A DNA stretch of 64,000 nt from contig CP051246.1 in the NCBI GenBank assembly GCA_017795085.1, positions 496,001-560,000 of the forward strand. The letters run 5' to 3'. Positions 8,553-16,208 of this stretch are shown piece by piece. This DNA comes from Salegentibacter sp. GTDB lineage: Bacteria; Bacteroidota; Bacteroidia; Flavobacteriales; Flavobacteriaceae. The position numbers were made by a program, and so were the translations under genes. Every line of letters begins with the position of its first letter. Positions within the stretch are counted from its first letter, which is position 1. The notes beneath the pieces were generated by a model that saw nothing but the letters and a program-made list of their open reading frames with translations, had not been told where the DNA came from and searched no databases.

Positions 8553-9709
8553 TTATGGTGTTTTGGTTTCGGTTTGGGTTTCAAATTCGACCACTTTTTC
8601 GTAAGCTTTTTTACGTTTAAAATTTTCATCAAAGAGAAGCGGGTAATTTTTTCGGCCTTTTACAGGATAAGTGTCTAACCAGGAATATTTGTCGGAAAGG
8701 TTCCAAAAAGTTACTCCCGTGATTACATCTTTATAATCCCTGAATACCCTAAAAAACATATCGTAGGCTTCAATTTGTTTTTGTTCGAGTTCAGGAGTGA
8801 ATTCATCCGATTCGCCTTCTTTAAGCTCGCGCCGCTCTTTTTCCCACGGATACAGGGAAACATCAAGCTCGGTAATTTGAATTTCCAGTCCTAAACCTGA
8901 ATAAAGATCCAAAGCTTCGCGAAGTTCTTCTTCGGTTGGTCCATAAATTGACCAGTGTGCCTGAATTCCAACGCCATCTATTGGTGCGTCGTTTTTCTGA
9001 AGAAACTTTAATAATTCAATAATTCTATCTCTTTTTCAGTGATAATCGCGTTATAATCATTGTAAAGAAGTTTGACATCCGGATCAGCCTCACGGGAATA
9101 TTCAAAAGCTTTTACCAAAAAGTCTTTTCCTGCAATTTCCAGCCATTCTGATTTTCGGTAAACTTTAATAGAATCATCGGCAACCGCTTCATTTACCACA
9201 TCCCAGGCATAAATATGTTCTGAATAACGAGGAACTACTGAATTGATGTGGTTTTTCATTCGCTTCAACAATTCCTCTTTATCAGCTTTACCACCGTTTT
9301 CATTTTCAAAGATCCAACTGCCGGTTTGTTGGTGCCAAACCAAAGCGTGCCCCCTCATTTTTATTTCGTTTTCTTCGGCAAATTCAGCAAGGGCATCGGC
9401 ATCCTTCCAATAAAATTTATCTTTTTCGGGATGTATTGGCCCCATTTTCATCACGTTTTCGGGAGTAATACTGTTGAATTCCTTTTTTAACAATTCAGCC
9501 TCTTTACCTTTAACGGTATTTGGTGCTACGGCAACACCACCCATAGGGAAATAGTTTTGGTAGTAATCTTTAAGTCCCATTTGAGCAGTATCCTGCGAAG
9601 CCGTTTGTGTTTCTTTTTCTTCTGAATCAGAATTGGATTTGCAACTACCGAGGATTGCTGCAAATACCAAAATAGCCGCAGATTTTTGAAATAATTTTAT
9701 TGAATTCAT
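8553..9709 (-). pseudogene. GH10 endo-beta-1,4-xylanase, single frameshift
   Basis: The gene starts at 9709 with a lipoprotein signal (lipobox AAILGSC, Cys23). The GH10 barrel follows: NSITPENVMKMGPIHPE, RGHALVWHQQTGSW, and the acid/base Glu174 in WDVVNEAVAD. Near 9020 the frame breaks: the first frame ends in EKEIELLNY, while the family sequence continues one frame over as RIIELLKFLQKND, GVGIQAHWSIYGPT and then the nucleophile in IQITELDVSL, FWNLSDKYSWLDTYP and a stop at 8553. One missing base in a GAG-GAT-AGA-like stretch explains it. Both catalytic glutamates are present, so the gene is either recently inactivated or carries a sequencing error. It is co-directional with uxuA and the SDR. 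Confidence 0.88.
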
Positions 9710-9760
9710 AATATTAATTTGAAAATTATTCTCTATAAAAACAGGAGTTTTATAGTATTA

Positions 9761-10927
9761 TTAAAAAGCTTCCTGTAATCCCAATTCGAGTCCGCGTAAT
9801 TCAGCGAGACCTTTTAAACGACCGATAAAGGAATAACCGGCATAATAATTTTTATTGGCTTCCATCGTGTGCAAATACCCGTGATCGGGTCGCATAGGAA
9901 TACTTTGATTCCTTTTGTGCATTGTTTTTATAATCCGTTTCACCACATCGGTCATCGGGACATCGCCATTTAAATGATTTGATTCCATAAAAATTCCGGT
10001 CACTTCTTTTTCTACATTTCTTAGGTGTAAAAAATGAATTCTCTCTTCAAATTCATCGTAAATTTCCAACAGATCGTGATTTGGATTAGCGCCCAGGGAA
10101 CCCGTGAAATAACAGAGTCCGTTAGCTTTGCTTTTTACGTTTTCAAAGATGAATTTCAGGTCTTTATGATTGCTCACCACACGAGGTAAACCTAAAACGG
10201 AAAAAGGTGGGTCATCAGGGTGAATTGCCAGGTTTACGCCGTTTTCTTCAGCTACCAGGGTAACTTTAGATAGGAAGTAAACCAGGTTTTCCCGTAGTTT
10301 TTCATCGGTAATATGTGAATAGGAATCCAGGAGTTCTTTAATGATTTCAGCGGTAAAGTTTTCCGTGCTTCCCGGAAGTCCGAGTAGAATACTTCTAAAA
10401 AGTTCTTCTTTTTCTTCTGAAGAAAGCTTATCGCCTACCATTTTTGCCGCAGTGATTTGCTCTTCAGAATAATCCTGTTCAACGTTTTTTCTTTTTAGCA
10501 GAAACAGGTCGAAATATGCGAATTTTATGGGATCAAACTTCAAAACTGAAGCCCCCTCGTTGTTCTCGTGAAAATGATCGGTGCGCACCCAATCTAAAAC
10601 GGGCATAAAATTATAAGCTACCACCGGAATACCGCATTTACCAATATTTTGAAGGCTTATTTTATAGTTTTCTATGTATTCTTTATAATTTCCTGATCTT
10701 TTTTTGATGTCTTCGTGCACGGGGAGGCTTTCAATTACGCTCCATTGCATCTCCAAACTCTCAATCAGGTTTTTGCGTTCCAGAATGGCATCTTCGGTCC
10801 AAATCTCTCCAACCGGGATTTCGTGTAAAGCGGTTACAATTCCGCTTATTCCGACTTGTTTTAAATCTTTTAGCGAAAGCACATCATTTGGGCCGTACCA
10901 TCGCATAGTCTGTTGCATTGAAATCAT
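9761..10927 (-). CDS. uxuA: D-mannonate dehydratase
   Basis: This enzyme converts D-mannonate to 2-keto-3-deoxygluconate in glucuronate catabolism. The 388-residue protein carries the family start MRWYGPNDVLSLKDLKQVGI and GIVTALHEIPVGEIW, the metal/substrate motifs AIHPDDPPFSVLGLPR, LCYFTGSLGANP, HFLHLRNV and the C-terminal RPDHGYLH. Starts at 10927 or 10918 are both possible; the first lies one base after the stop of the SDR gene, which indicates translational coupling. The neighbours (fructuronate-reductase-like SDR, xylanase, alpha-glucuronidase, TRAP importer) support a role in using glucuronic acid released from xylan. Uronate isomerase, KDG kinase and KDPG aldolase are not in the window. 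Confidence 0.96.
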   Translation of the reverse strand: MISMQQTMRWYGPNDVLSLKDLKQVGISGIVTALHEIPVGEIWTEDAILERKNLIESLEMQWSVIESLPVHEDIKKRSGNYKEYIENYKISLQNIGKCGIPVVAYNFMPVLDWVRTDHFHENNEGASVLKFDPIKFAYFDLFLLKRKNVEQDYSEEQITAAKMVGDKLSSEEKEELFRSILLGLPGSTENFTAEIIKELLDSYSHITDEKLRENLVYFLSKVTLVAEENGVNLAIHPDDPPFSVLGLPRVVSNHKDLKFIFENVKSKANGLCYFTGSLGANPNHDLLEIYDEFEERIHFLHLRNVEKEVTGIFMESNHLNGDVPMTDVVKRIIKTMHKRNQSIPMRPDHGYLHTMEANKNYYAGYSFIGRLKGLAELRGLELGLQEAF

Positions 10928-10928
10928 C

Positions 10929-11672
10929 CTAAAATCCTATTGAATTTCCACCATCTACGGGTAAAATAGTTCCCGTTACAAAAGCCGATTCTGAAGTTGC
11001 GTAATAGTACACTGAATCTGCAATATCTGAAGGTTGTCCTAATTTACCCATTGGGGTTCTTGATAGTACTTTATTTTTTCTTTCGGGATCGTTATCCAAG
11101 GCTTTTCTAGACATATTGGTTTCAATAAATCCTGGAGCCACGGCGTTTACCCGAATTCCGAATTGTGCCAAATCTACCGCCATAGCACGTGTCATCCCGT
11201 CTACCGCGGTTTTACTGGCAGAATAAGCGATAACTTTCGGAATTCCGTATTGCGCAGCCATTGAGCTGATATTTATAATACTGCCCGAATTTTGCTTTTT
11301 CATTATTTTTGCCACTTCGCGGCTGATTGCAAAAAGTCCCAAAACATTGGTGTGAAGGATATTCTGAAATTCCTCATTGGTTACTTCCAGAAATTCCTTT
11401 TTCATATTGATACCTGCATTATTTACCAAAATATCAAGACTTTCGGCTTGCTGACCAATTTTTTCAATAGCCTGGGGAATTTGATCTAAATCGTTTAAAT
11501 CAAGTATAAATGGAATGGCATTTTCGCCCAATTCTTTACAAGCTTTTTCGGTTTTTTCTTTGTTTCTTCCGTTTACGTAGGTTTTTATGCCTTTGTCACA
11601 AAACTTTTTTGCGGTTGCATAGCCGAGTCCGGCGTTGGCACCGGTTACTATTGCTGAAAGTTTATTTTGCAT
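10929..11672 (-). CDS. SDR oxidoreductase, probable D-fructuronate reductase (D-mannonate oxidoreductase)
   Basis: This is a classical short-chain dehydrogenase of 247 residues. Cofactor motif TGANAGLG is at residues 10-17, NNAG at 84-87, and the catalytic residues S137, Y150 and K154 are in ISSMAAQYG and YSASKTA. The C terminus ends in the common pattern FVTGTILPVDGG. It is the first gene of the minus-strand operon and abuts uxuA. Fructuronate reduction is the step immediately before mannonate dehydratase, and Bacteroidota often use an SDR there instead of the long-chain UxuB; that assignment is by context. A 5-keto-gluconate or KduD-like reductase is the alternative. Confidence 0.85.
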   Translation of the reverse strand: MQNKLSAIVTGANAGLGYATAKKFCDKGIKTYVNGRNKEKTEKACKELGENAIPFILDLNDLDQIPQAIEKIGQQAESLDILVNNAGINMKKEFLEVTNEEFQNILHTNVLGLFAISREVAKIMKKQNSGSIINISSMAAQYGIPKVIAYSASKTAVDGMTRAMAVDLAQFGIRVNAVAPGFIETNMSRKALDNDPERKNKVLSRTPMGKLGQPSDIADSVYYYATSESAFVTGTILPVDGGNSIGF

Positions 11673-11736
11673 TGGTGTATTAAGTTTTATTTAAATAGTG
11701 TATAAGGTTCAATAAATTTTTAAATACTACATATGG

Positions 11737-11746
11737 CAATCGATTG
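11737..11746. promoter_or_regulatory. LacI-type operator O1 (CAATCGATTG)
   Basis: This is a perfect 10-base palindrome with central CG, set in gCAATCGATTGtGTAA. It lies 64 bases upstream of the SDR gene in the divergent SDR/TRAP control region and shares its core with three other sites in the same locus. The probable binder is the LacI regulator encoded at 14683-15720. Confidence 0.75.
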
Positions 11747-11793
11747 TGTAACAATATACAGTAAAATAATAGCAAATAAACAAAAATTTTATG

Positions 11794-11803
11794 CAACCGA
11801 TTG
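11794..11803. promoter_or_regulatory. LacI-type operator O2 (CAACCGATTG)
   Basis: This copy of the CAAnCGATTG palindrome differs from the others only at the fourth base. It lies 57 bases from O1, centre to centre, in the divergent control region, so cooperative binding or looping between O1 and O2 is possible. The TRAP start codon is about 150 bases downstream. Confidence 0.72.
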
Positions 11804-11935
11804 TTGATAAAAATATTTTTTATTTATTTGCCCATAGGATACTGATAGGTTTAGATTTTTATTCAGGTAAGAGACTCCATTGAGTAATAATAGACAATGA
11901 TGAAGCTTAACAGGATTTTCTGAAAATGTTGTTTT

Positions 11936-11945
11936 AAAGGAGGAG
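11936..11945 (+). promoter_or_regulatory. Strong Shine-Dalgarno sequence before the TRAP binding-protein gene
   Basis: AAAGGAGGAG sits seven bases before the ATG at 11953. It is a near-perfect anti-SD complement at optimal spacing. Bacteroidota genes seldom rely on such a motif, and most other starts in this window have only AT-rich leaders, so this one is unusual. Confidence 0.7.
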
Positions 11946-11952
11946 AATAAAT

Positions 11953-12942
11953 ATGAAAAAAATTATTGGAATTATCTTCTGTGTATTATGTTTTTCGACC
12001 TGTGCAGAGGTGGACGATAGGAAACAGGTGAACACATTAAAATTAGGACATAGTTTAAGTCTGGATCATCCAGTACACAAGGCGATGGAATTTTTCGCAC
12101 AAAGGGTTTTAGAAAAATCCGATAGTAAGTTAAAAATTGCTATTTACCCCAGCGGACAATTAGGTTCTGAACAACAGTGTCTGGAATTGCTACAATTGGG
12201 AGGGTTGGCTATGACCAAAGTTTCTTCGGCTGTAATGGAGAATTTTTCACCAAAGCTAAAGGCCTTTGGATATCCTTATCTGTTTCGAGACCGCCAGCAC
12301 CGTTACGATTTATATGATAGTAAACTCGGTAGAAGCTTGTTAAATGATGGCGGTAAATATTGGTTAAAAGGTTTAACCTATTTTGATGCGGGGAGTCGGT
12401 CATTTTATTCCCGGGATGAAAGCATCGAAACACCTGAAGATTTAAAGGGAATGAAAATTAGGGTGATGCCTAGCCCCACTGCTATTCAACTTATCAAAAG
12501 TTTAGGAGGTTCACCTACTCCGGTTTCCTGGGGTGAATTATATACTGCAATTCAACAAGGGGTAGTAGACGGAGCCGAGAATAACTTACCAAGTTTTTAT
12601 TCTTCCCGGCATTACGAAATTTGTAAAAAGTTTTCGGTTGATGAGCATTCCGCCATTCCAGATATTTTGGTGATGAGTACACACGCCTATGTTTCGCTAA
12701 ATGAGGAAGAAAAAAAATGGGTTGATGAAGCAGCTCGGGAAGCCGGGGTGAAACAACGTGAGCTTTGGGAAGCCGCAGAAAAGGAAGCTCTTGAGGAAAT
12801 ACAGAAAGCCGGGGTAGAAGTTATTTATCCCGATCAGGATTTGTTTAAGAATCAATCTGCCGGAGTAATTGAAGAATTAAAAACCCAAGACCCTGAACTC
12901 TTTCAATTAATTAAAGAAATCAAAAATGTCGGCAATGATTGA
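11953..12942 (+). CDS. TRAP transporter substrate-binding lipoprotein (DctP/SiaP family)
   Basis: This is the solute receptor of a tripartite ATP-independent transporter, 329 residues. The signal peptide ends in a lipobox-like CFSTC (Cys17), so the receptor is probably membrane-tethered. Family features include LKLGHSLSLDHPVHKAMEFFA, the region GMKIRVMPSPTAI with the conserved carboxylate-binding arginine R170, and SWGELYTAIQQGVVDGAENN. The 3' end overlaps the small membrane subunit by 17 bases. Its place between uxuA and a LacI regulator, with shared operators, suggests glucuronate or a glucuronate-containing oligosaccharide as ligand; this is inferred from context. Confidence 0.94.
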   Translation: MKKIIGIIFCVLCFSTCAEVDDRKQVNTLKLGHSLSLDHPVHKAMEFFAQRVLEKSDSKLKIAIYPSGQLGSEQQCLELLQLGGLAMTKVSSAVMENFSPKLKAFGYPYLFRDRQHRYDLYDSKLGRSLLNDGGKYWLKGLTYFDAGSRSFYSRDESIETPEDLKGMKIRVMPSPTAIQLIKSLGGSPTPVSWGELYTAIQQGVVDGAENNLPSFYSSRHYEICKKFSVDEHSAIPDILVMSTHAYVSLNEEEKKWVDEAAREAGVKQRELWEAAEKEALEEIQKAGVEVIYPDQDLFKNQSAGVIEELKTQDPELFQLIKEIKNVGND

Positions 12943-13411
12943 TAAACTTAACCGGGTTTTAGAATGGCTAATTATCTGCTTTTTGACGGTTATGCTTTTT
13001 AGCGTACTCTGGGGCGTATGCAGTCGTTATATTTTAGCCGATCAAAGTTCCTGGACAGACGAATTGGCTAGATTTATGCTAATTTGGGTAAGTGTCTTAG
13101 GTGCTGTGTATGTTTCGGGGAAAAATGCCCATATTGCTATCGATTTATTGCCCGAATCAATTTCCCTTAAAAACAAGATGCGTCTAGATATATTTGTTTC
13201 ATCCGTAATCTTTCTATTTGTAGGTTGCATTTTCATTATCGGTGGGGGACGTTACACTTATGTTTCTTTCAAGTTACAACAAACTTCAGCTGCACTAGGT
13301 ATTCCCGTAGGTTTTATCTATCTCATACTCCCCATGGCCGGTTCACTAATATTATGGTATAAAACGCTGCAGATTAAGGAATGTATGCAAATGATAAAAC
13401 AAAACAATTAA
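12926..13411 (+). CDS. TRAP transporter small membrane subunit (DctQ family)
   Basis: This 161-residue protein has four hydrophobic segments. The sequence SRYILADQSSWTDELARFMLIWVS, with its conserved Trp-Thr-Asp-Glu motif, is typical of DctQ subunits, as is VSGKNAHIAID. It overlaps the receptor gene by 17 bases and its stop codon overlaps the start of the large subunit (TAATG), so the three subunits are translationally coupled. Confidence 0.93.
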   Translation: MSAMIDKLNRVLEWLIICFLTVMLFSVLWGVCSRYILADQSSWTDELARFMLIWVSVLGAVYVSGKNAHIAIDLLPESISLKNKMRLDIFVSSVIFLFVGCIFIIGGGRYTYVSFKLQQTSAALGIPVGFIYLILPMAGSLILWYKTLQIKECMQMIKQNN

Positions 13412-14697
13412 TGGAAATATTTGTACTGGTTTTTAGTTTTATTTTATTAGTGGGAATCCGCGTACCAATTGCCTGGAGTATAGGTATAGCCTCACTGTTA
13501 ACCTTATTGTTCAATATTGATTCTGTTGCAGCCTTTTCAGTGATTTCTCAGCGTGTTTTGACAGGGCTTGACAGCTTTTCCTTACTAGCCATTCCGTTTT
13601 TTATATTGGCTGGGCATATTATGAATAGCGGAGGAATTGCCAGTCGTTTGGTCGCATTCGCCAAATCTATTGTAGGGGCCTTACCAGGAGGGTTAGCCCA
13701 TGTAAATATTGTGGCTGCCATGATGTTTGGAGCCATAGCAGGTTCAGCTGGGGCTGCAGCTGCAGCTATTGGTAGTTTTATGTCCAAAAGAATGGAAAAG
13801 GAAGGTTATTCCAAGGAATACGGGGTGGCCGTGAATGTAACATCGGCTACGACGGGTTTGTTGATTCCACCCAGTAACATTTTTATCATTTATTCCCTGG
13901 CGAGTGGGGGCGTTAGTATTGGAGCTTTATTTCTGGCGGGATATATTCCGGGAATCCTTACCGGTTTAATTTTGATGATTATTGCATTAGTATGGGCTAA
14001 GCGTAAAGGCTTTCCTACTGGTAAAAGAAGTTCAGTCTCCCATATTTTCAAATCCTTTATCGATGCTATGCCCAGTTTGATGTTGCTATTTATTATTATC
14101 GGAGGAATTGTTGCTGGAATTTTTACAGCTACTGAAGCTTCTTCGGTGGCGGTAATTTATTGTTTGGTGCTGGCTTTTTTGTACAAAGAGTTGAATATGA
14201 AAAAATTAAAAGGCGTTTTAATTGAATCGGCACAAACTATTTCTTTGGTTATGCTCCTTATTGGAATGTCTATTGCGATGTCTTGGGTAATGTCTTATGA
14301 AAATATCCCGCAAGAAGTGACTTCAGTTTTATTATCTTTTAGCGATAACCCATTGATAGTTTTGATCCTGATAAATTTAATTCTCTTATTCATTGGAATT
14401 TTTATGGATATGACTCCTGCAGTTTTGATTTTTACACCTATTTTTTTACCAATAGCAGCCGAGATAGGAATAGATCCTGTGCATTTTGGTGTAATTATGA
14501 TCCTCAATTTATGTATTGGACTTTGTACTCCGCCGGTGGGCGCTGTGTTATTTATAGGGGTTGGGGTAGCCAATACCAGTATTCAAAAAGTAGTTAAACC
14601 GCTTTTACCCTTTTTTTTTGGTATGTTAATAGCTTTAGTTCTGGTTATAGCCTTTCCGATATTAAGTTTATGGTTACCTAAATTATTTGGGTTCTGA
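13411..14697 (+). CDS. TRAP transporter large permease subunit (DctM family)
   Basis: This is the 428-residue, multi-span permease that carries out sodium-driven transport. The ATG at 13411 overlaps the previous stop codon and gives MEIFVLVFSFILLVGIRVPIA, the usual DctM start; a longer in-frame start at 13381 would lie inside dctQ. Family motifs include LAIPFFILAGHIMNSGGIA, MMFGAIAGSAGAAAAAIG, TSATTGLLIPPSN and NLCIGLCTPPVGAVLF. Its last 15 bases overlap the convergent LacI gene, leaving no room for a terminator between them. Confidence 0.95.
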   Translation: MEIFVLVFSFILLVGIRVPIAWSIGIASLLTLLFNIDSVAAFSVISQRVLTGLDSFSLLAIPFFILAGHIMNSGGIASRLVAFAKSIVGALPGGLAHVNIVAAMMFGAIAGSAGAAAAAIGSFMSKRMEKEGYSKEYGVAVNVTSATTGLLIPPSNIFIIYSLASGGVSIGALFLAGYIPGILTGLILMIIALVWAKRKGFPTGKRSSVSHIFKSFIDAMPSLMLLFIIIGGIVAGIFTATEASSVAVIYCLVLAFLYKELNMKKLKGVLIESAQTISLVMLLIGMSIAMSWVMSYENIPQEVTSVLLSFSDNPLIVLILINLILLFIGIFMDMTPAVLIFTPIFLPIAAEIGIDPVHFGVIMILNLCIGLCTPPVGAVLFIGVGVANTSIQKVVKPLLPFFFGMLIALVLVIAFPILSLWLPKLFGF

Positions 14698-15720
14698 TTT
14701 ATTACGATTACTGGATGCTCTTACAATTATTTCGGTATCCAGCATAGCAATTTCAGAAATATTGGAATCCATGTTTTTTTCTGAATGTTCAAGTATTTTC
14801 TGAGTAGAAATTTCACCCATTTTTATCGCAGGATGTGAAACGGTGGAAAGAGCAGGTTCAACGATACGTGAAACAGGATCGTCATTAAAACCTATTACAG
14901 CCAGTTCCTCCGGGATTTTGATTCCTTTCTTTTTTGCATAAAGGATAGCACTCACTGCCGCTGTATCGTTGGAAGAAAACAAACCGTCTGGAGGATTTTC
15001 TAATTTTAAAAGTTTTTTGATAGCTTTTTCACCTTCTTCCAAACTTAATGTTTTTAAATCGATACTAAGTTCTTCATCAACTTCTAGCTCAGCTTCTCTT
15101 AATGCATCTAAATAACCTTTTTTTCGAAGGTTGTAAACATTCACGTGCTGGGCACCTGCAAAATGTGCAATTCGTTTACATCCTTGGTTAATAAGATGTT
15201 TGGTAGCACGGTAACCGGCCATATAATTGTCGATAATCACCCTGTAAGAATTAAACCTATCGGGCACACGATCGACAAATACTATTGGAATATTCTGTTT
15301 GACAAACGAATTGAAATGAGCGGTGTCTATGGTTTCCATACCAAGAGAAACTATTAGCCCGCCAATACGCGCATCGTAAAGAGCTTTGGCATTATTTACT
15401 TCGTTTTCGTATTTATCATCAGATTGTGTAATTATTACATTATATTTTGCCTTTCTGGCTTCCGTTTCTATACCAGTAATAAGGGAAGCAATAAAAGGTC
15501 GATTAATGCGGGAAATCATAATACCGATGGTCCTTGTAGTGTTATTTCTTAGACTGGCCGCAATGGCATTGGGGCGATATCCATATTCTTCAGCTTTTTT
15601 CTGAATCTTTTTAATCGTTTTTTTATTGATGCTTTTATGGTTTTTTAATGCCCGTGAAATAGTAGAGGGAGAATAATTTAATTCCTTGGCTAAATCATAA
15701 ATGGTAACGTGTTTTTTCAT
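14683..15720 (-). CDS. LacI family transcriptional regulator, probable hexuronate/xylan locus repressor
   Basis: The 345-residue regulator has an N-terminal helix-turn-helix (TIYDLAKELNYSPSTISRAL, residues 4-23) and hinge (YGYRPNAIAASLRNN), followed by a periplasmic-binding-protein-like effector domain (GIMISRINRPFIASLITGIE, PDGLFSSNDTAAVSAI, VIGFNDDPVSRIVEPALSTV). The ATG at 15720 is used; a TTG one codon earlier is less likely. The gene faces the TRAP operon and backs on to the SusC promoter. Four CAAnCGATTG palindromes with the central CG favoured by LacI proteins flank these genes. A uronate pathway intermediate is the likely inducer, by inference. Confidence 0.94.
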   Translation of the reverse strand: MKKHVTIYDLAKELNYSPSTISRALKNHKSINKKTIKKIQKKAEEYGYRPNAIAASLRNNTTRTIGIMISRINRPFIASLITGIETEARKAKYNVIITQSDDKYENEVNNAKALYDARIGGLIVSLGMETIDTAHFNSFVKQNIPIVFVDRVPDRFNSYRVIIDNYMAGYRATKHLINQGCKRIAHFAGAQHVNVYNLRKKGYLDALREAELEVDEELSIDLKTLSLEEGEKAIKKLLKLENPPDGLFSSNDTAAVSAILYAKKKGIKIPEELAVIGFNDDPVSRIVEPALSTVSHPAIKMGEISTQKILEHSEKNMDSNISEIAMLDTEIIVRASSNRNKSEPK

Positions 15721-15903
15721 CAATTTTTAGAATTGGCGGTTAAGAATTTGGTTTTACAGTGTGTGAAGTTTTGAGCTGTAAATGTAATCAAAAGTTTTTT
15801 TGTTGCACTTATTGGTCTATGATTTTAAGTACCTATAAAACAGTTGGTTGATATTAAAGATTGTTTTTTTGTTTACATTACTCCAAGACATTTGTTTTTT
15901 ATA

Positions 15904-15913
15904 CAACCGATTG
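15904..15913. promoter_or_regulatory. LacI-type operator O3 (CAACCGATTG)
   Basis: This palindrome, in the context taCAACCGATTGtGTAAA, is identical in its core to O2. It lies in the 488-base region between the LacI gene and susC, about 185 bases upstream of the LacI start, and could serve autoregulation or form a loop with O4. Confidence 0.72.
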
Positions 15914-16031
15914 TGTAAATATATGTTTTAATTCTTAAAATAATTCAAATATCAAGTAAGAGTATTCATTTAATGGTTGTTATATGGAATAATATGATTT
16001 TTTTTAAGAGTAAATTTAGATTTTTTTTACA

Positions 16032-16041
16032 CAAACGATTG
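16032..16041. promoter_or_regulatory. LacI-type operator O4 (CAAACGATTG)
   Basis: The site reads acaCAAACGATTGcGTAA. It lies about 12 bases before TATTCTTG (16053-16060), a one-mismatch match to the Bacteroidota -7 element TAnnTTTG, so a bound repressor would cover the spacer of the susC promoter. Confidence 0.75.
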
Positions 16042-16208
16042 CGTAATAAATTTATTCTTGTACATTTACCAATGTTATACTGAAATACTTATTTACAGGA
16101 TTATGCGGCTTTAAAAATTGAACTAAAGCAAATCAAAGGCACTGGTTTCAGGCCGTGAAATTGATAATATTAAATTTTTTGCATTAATAATTAATAATTA
16201 TAAATTAA

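Noticed and set aside
11673..11952. Riboswitch or small RNA in the SDR/TRAP intergenic region
   Set aside because: Only the two operator palindromes and AT-rich promoter-like sequence are visible; no conserved RNA structure was recognised.
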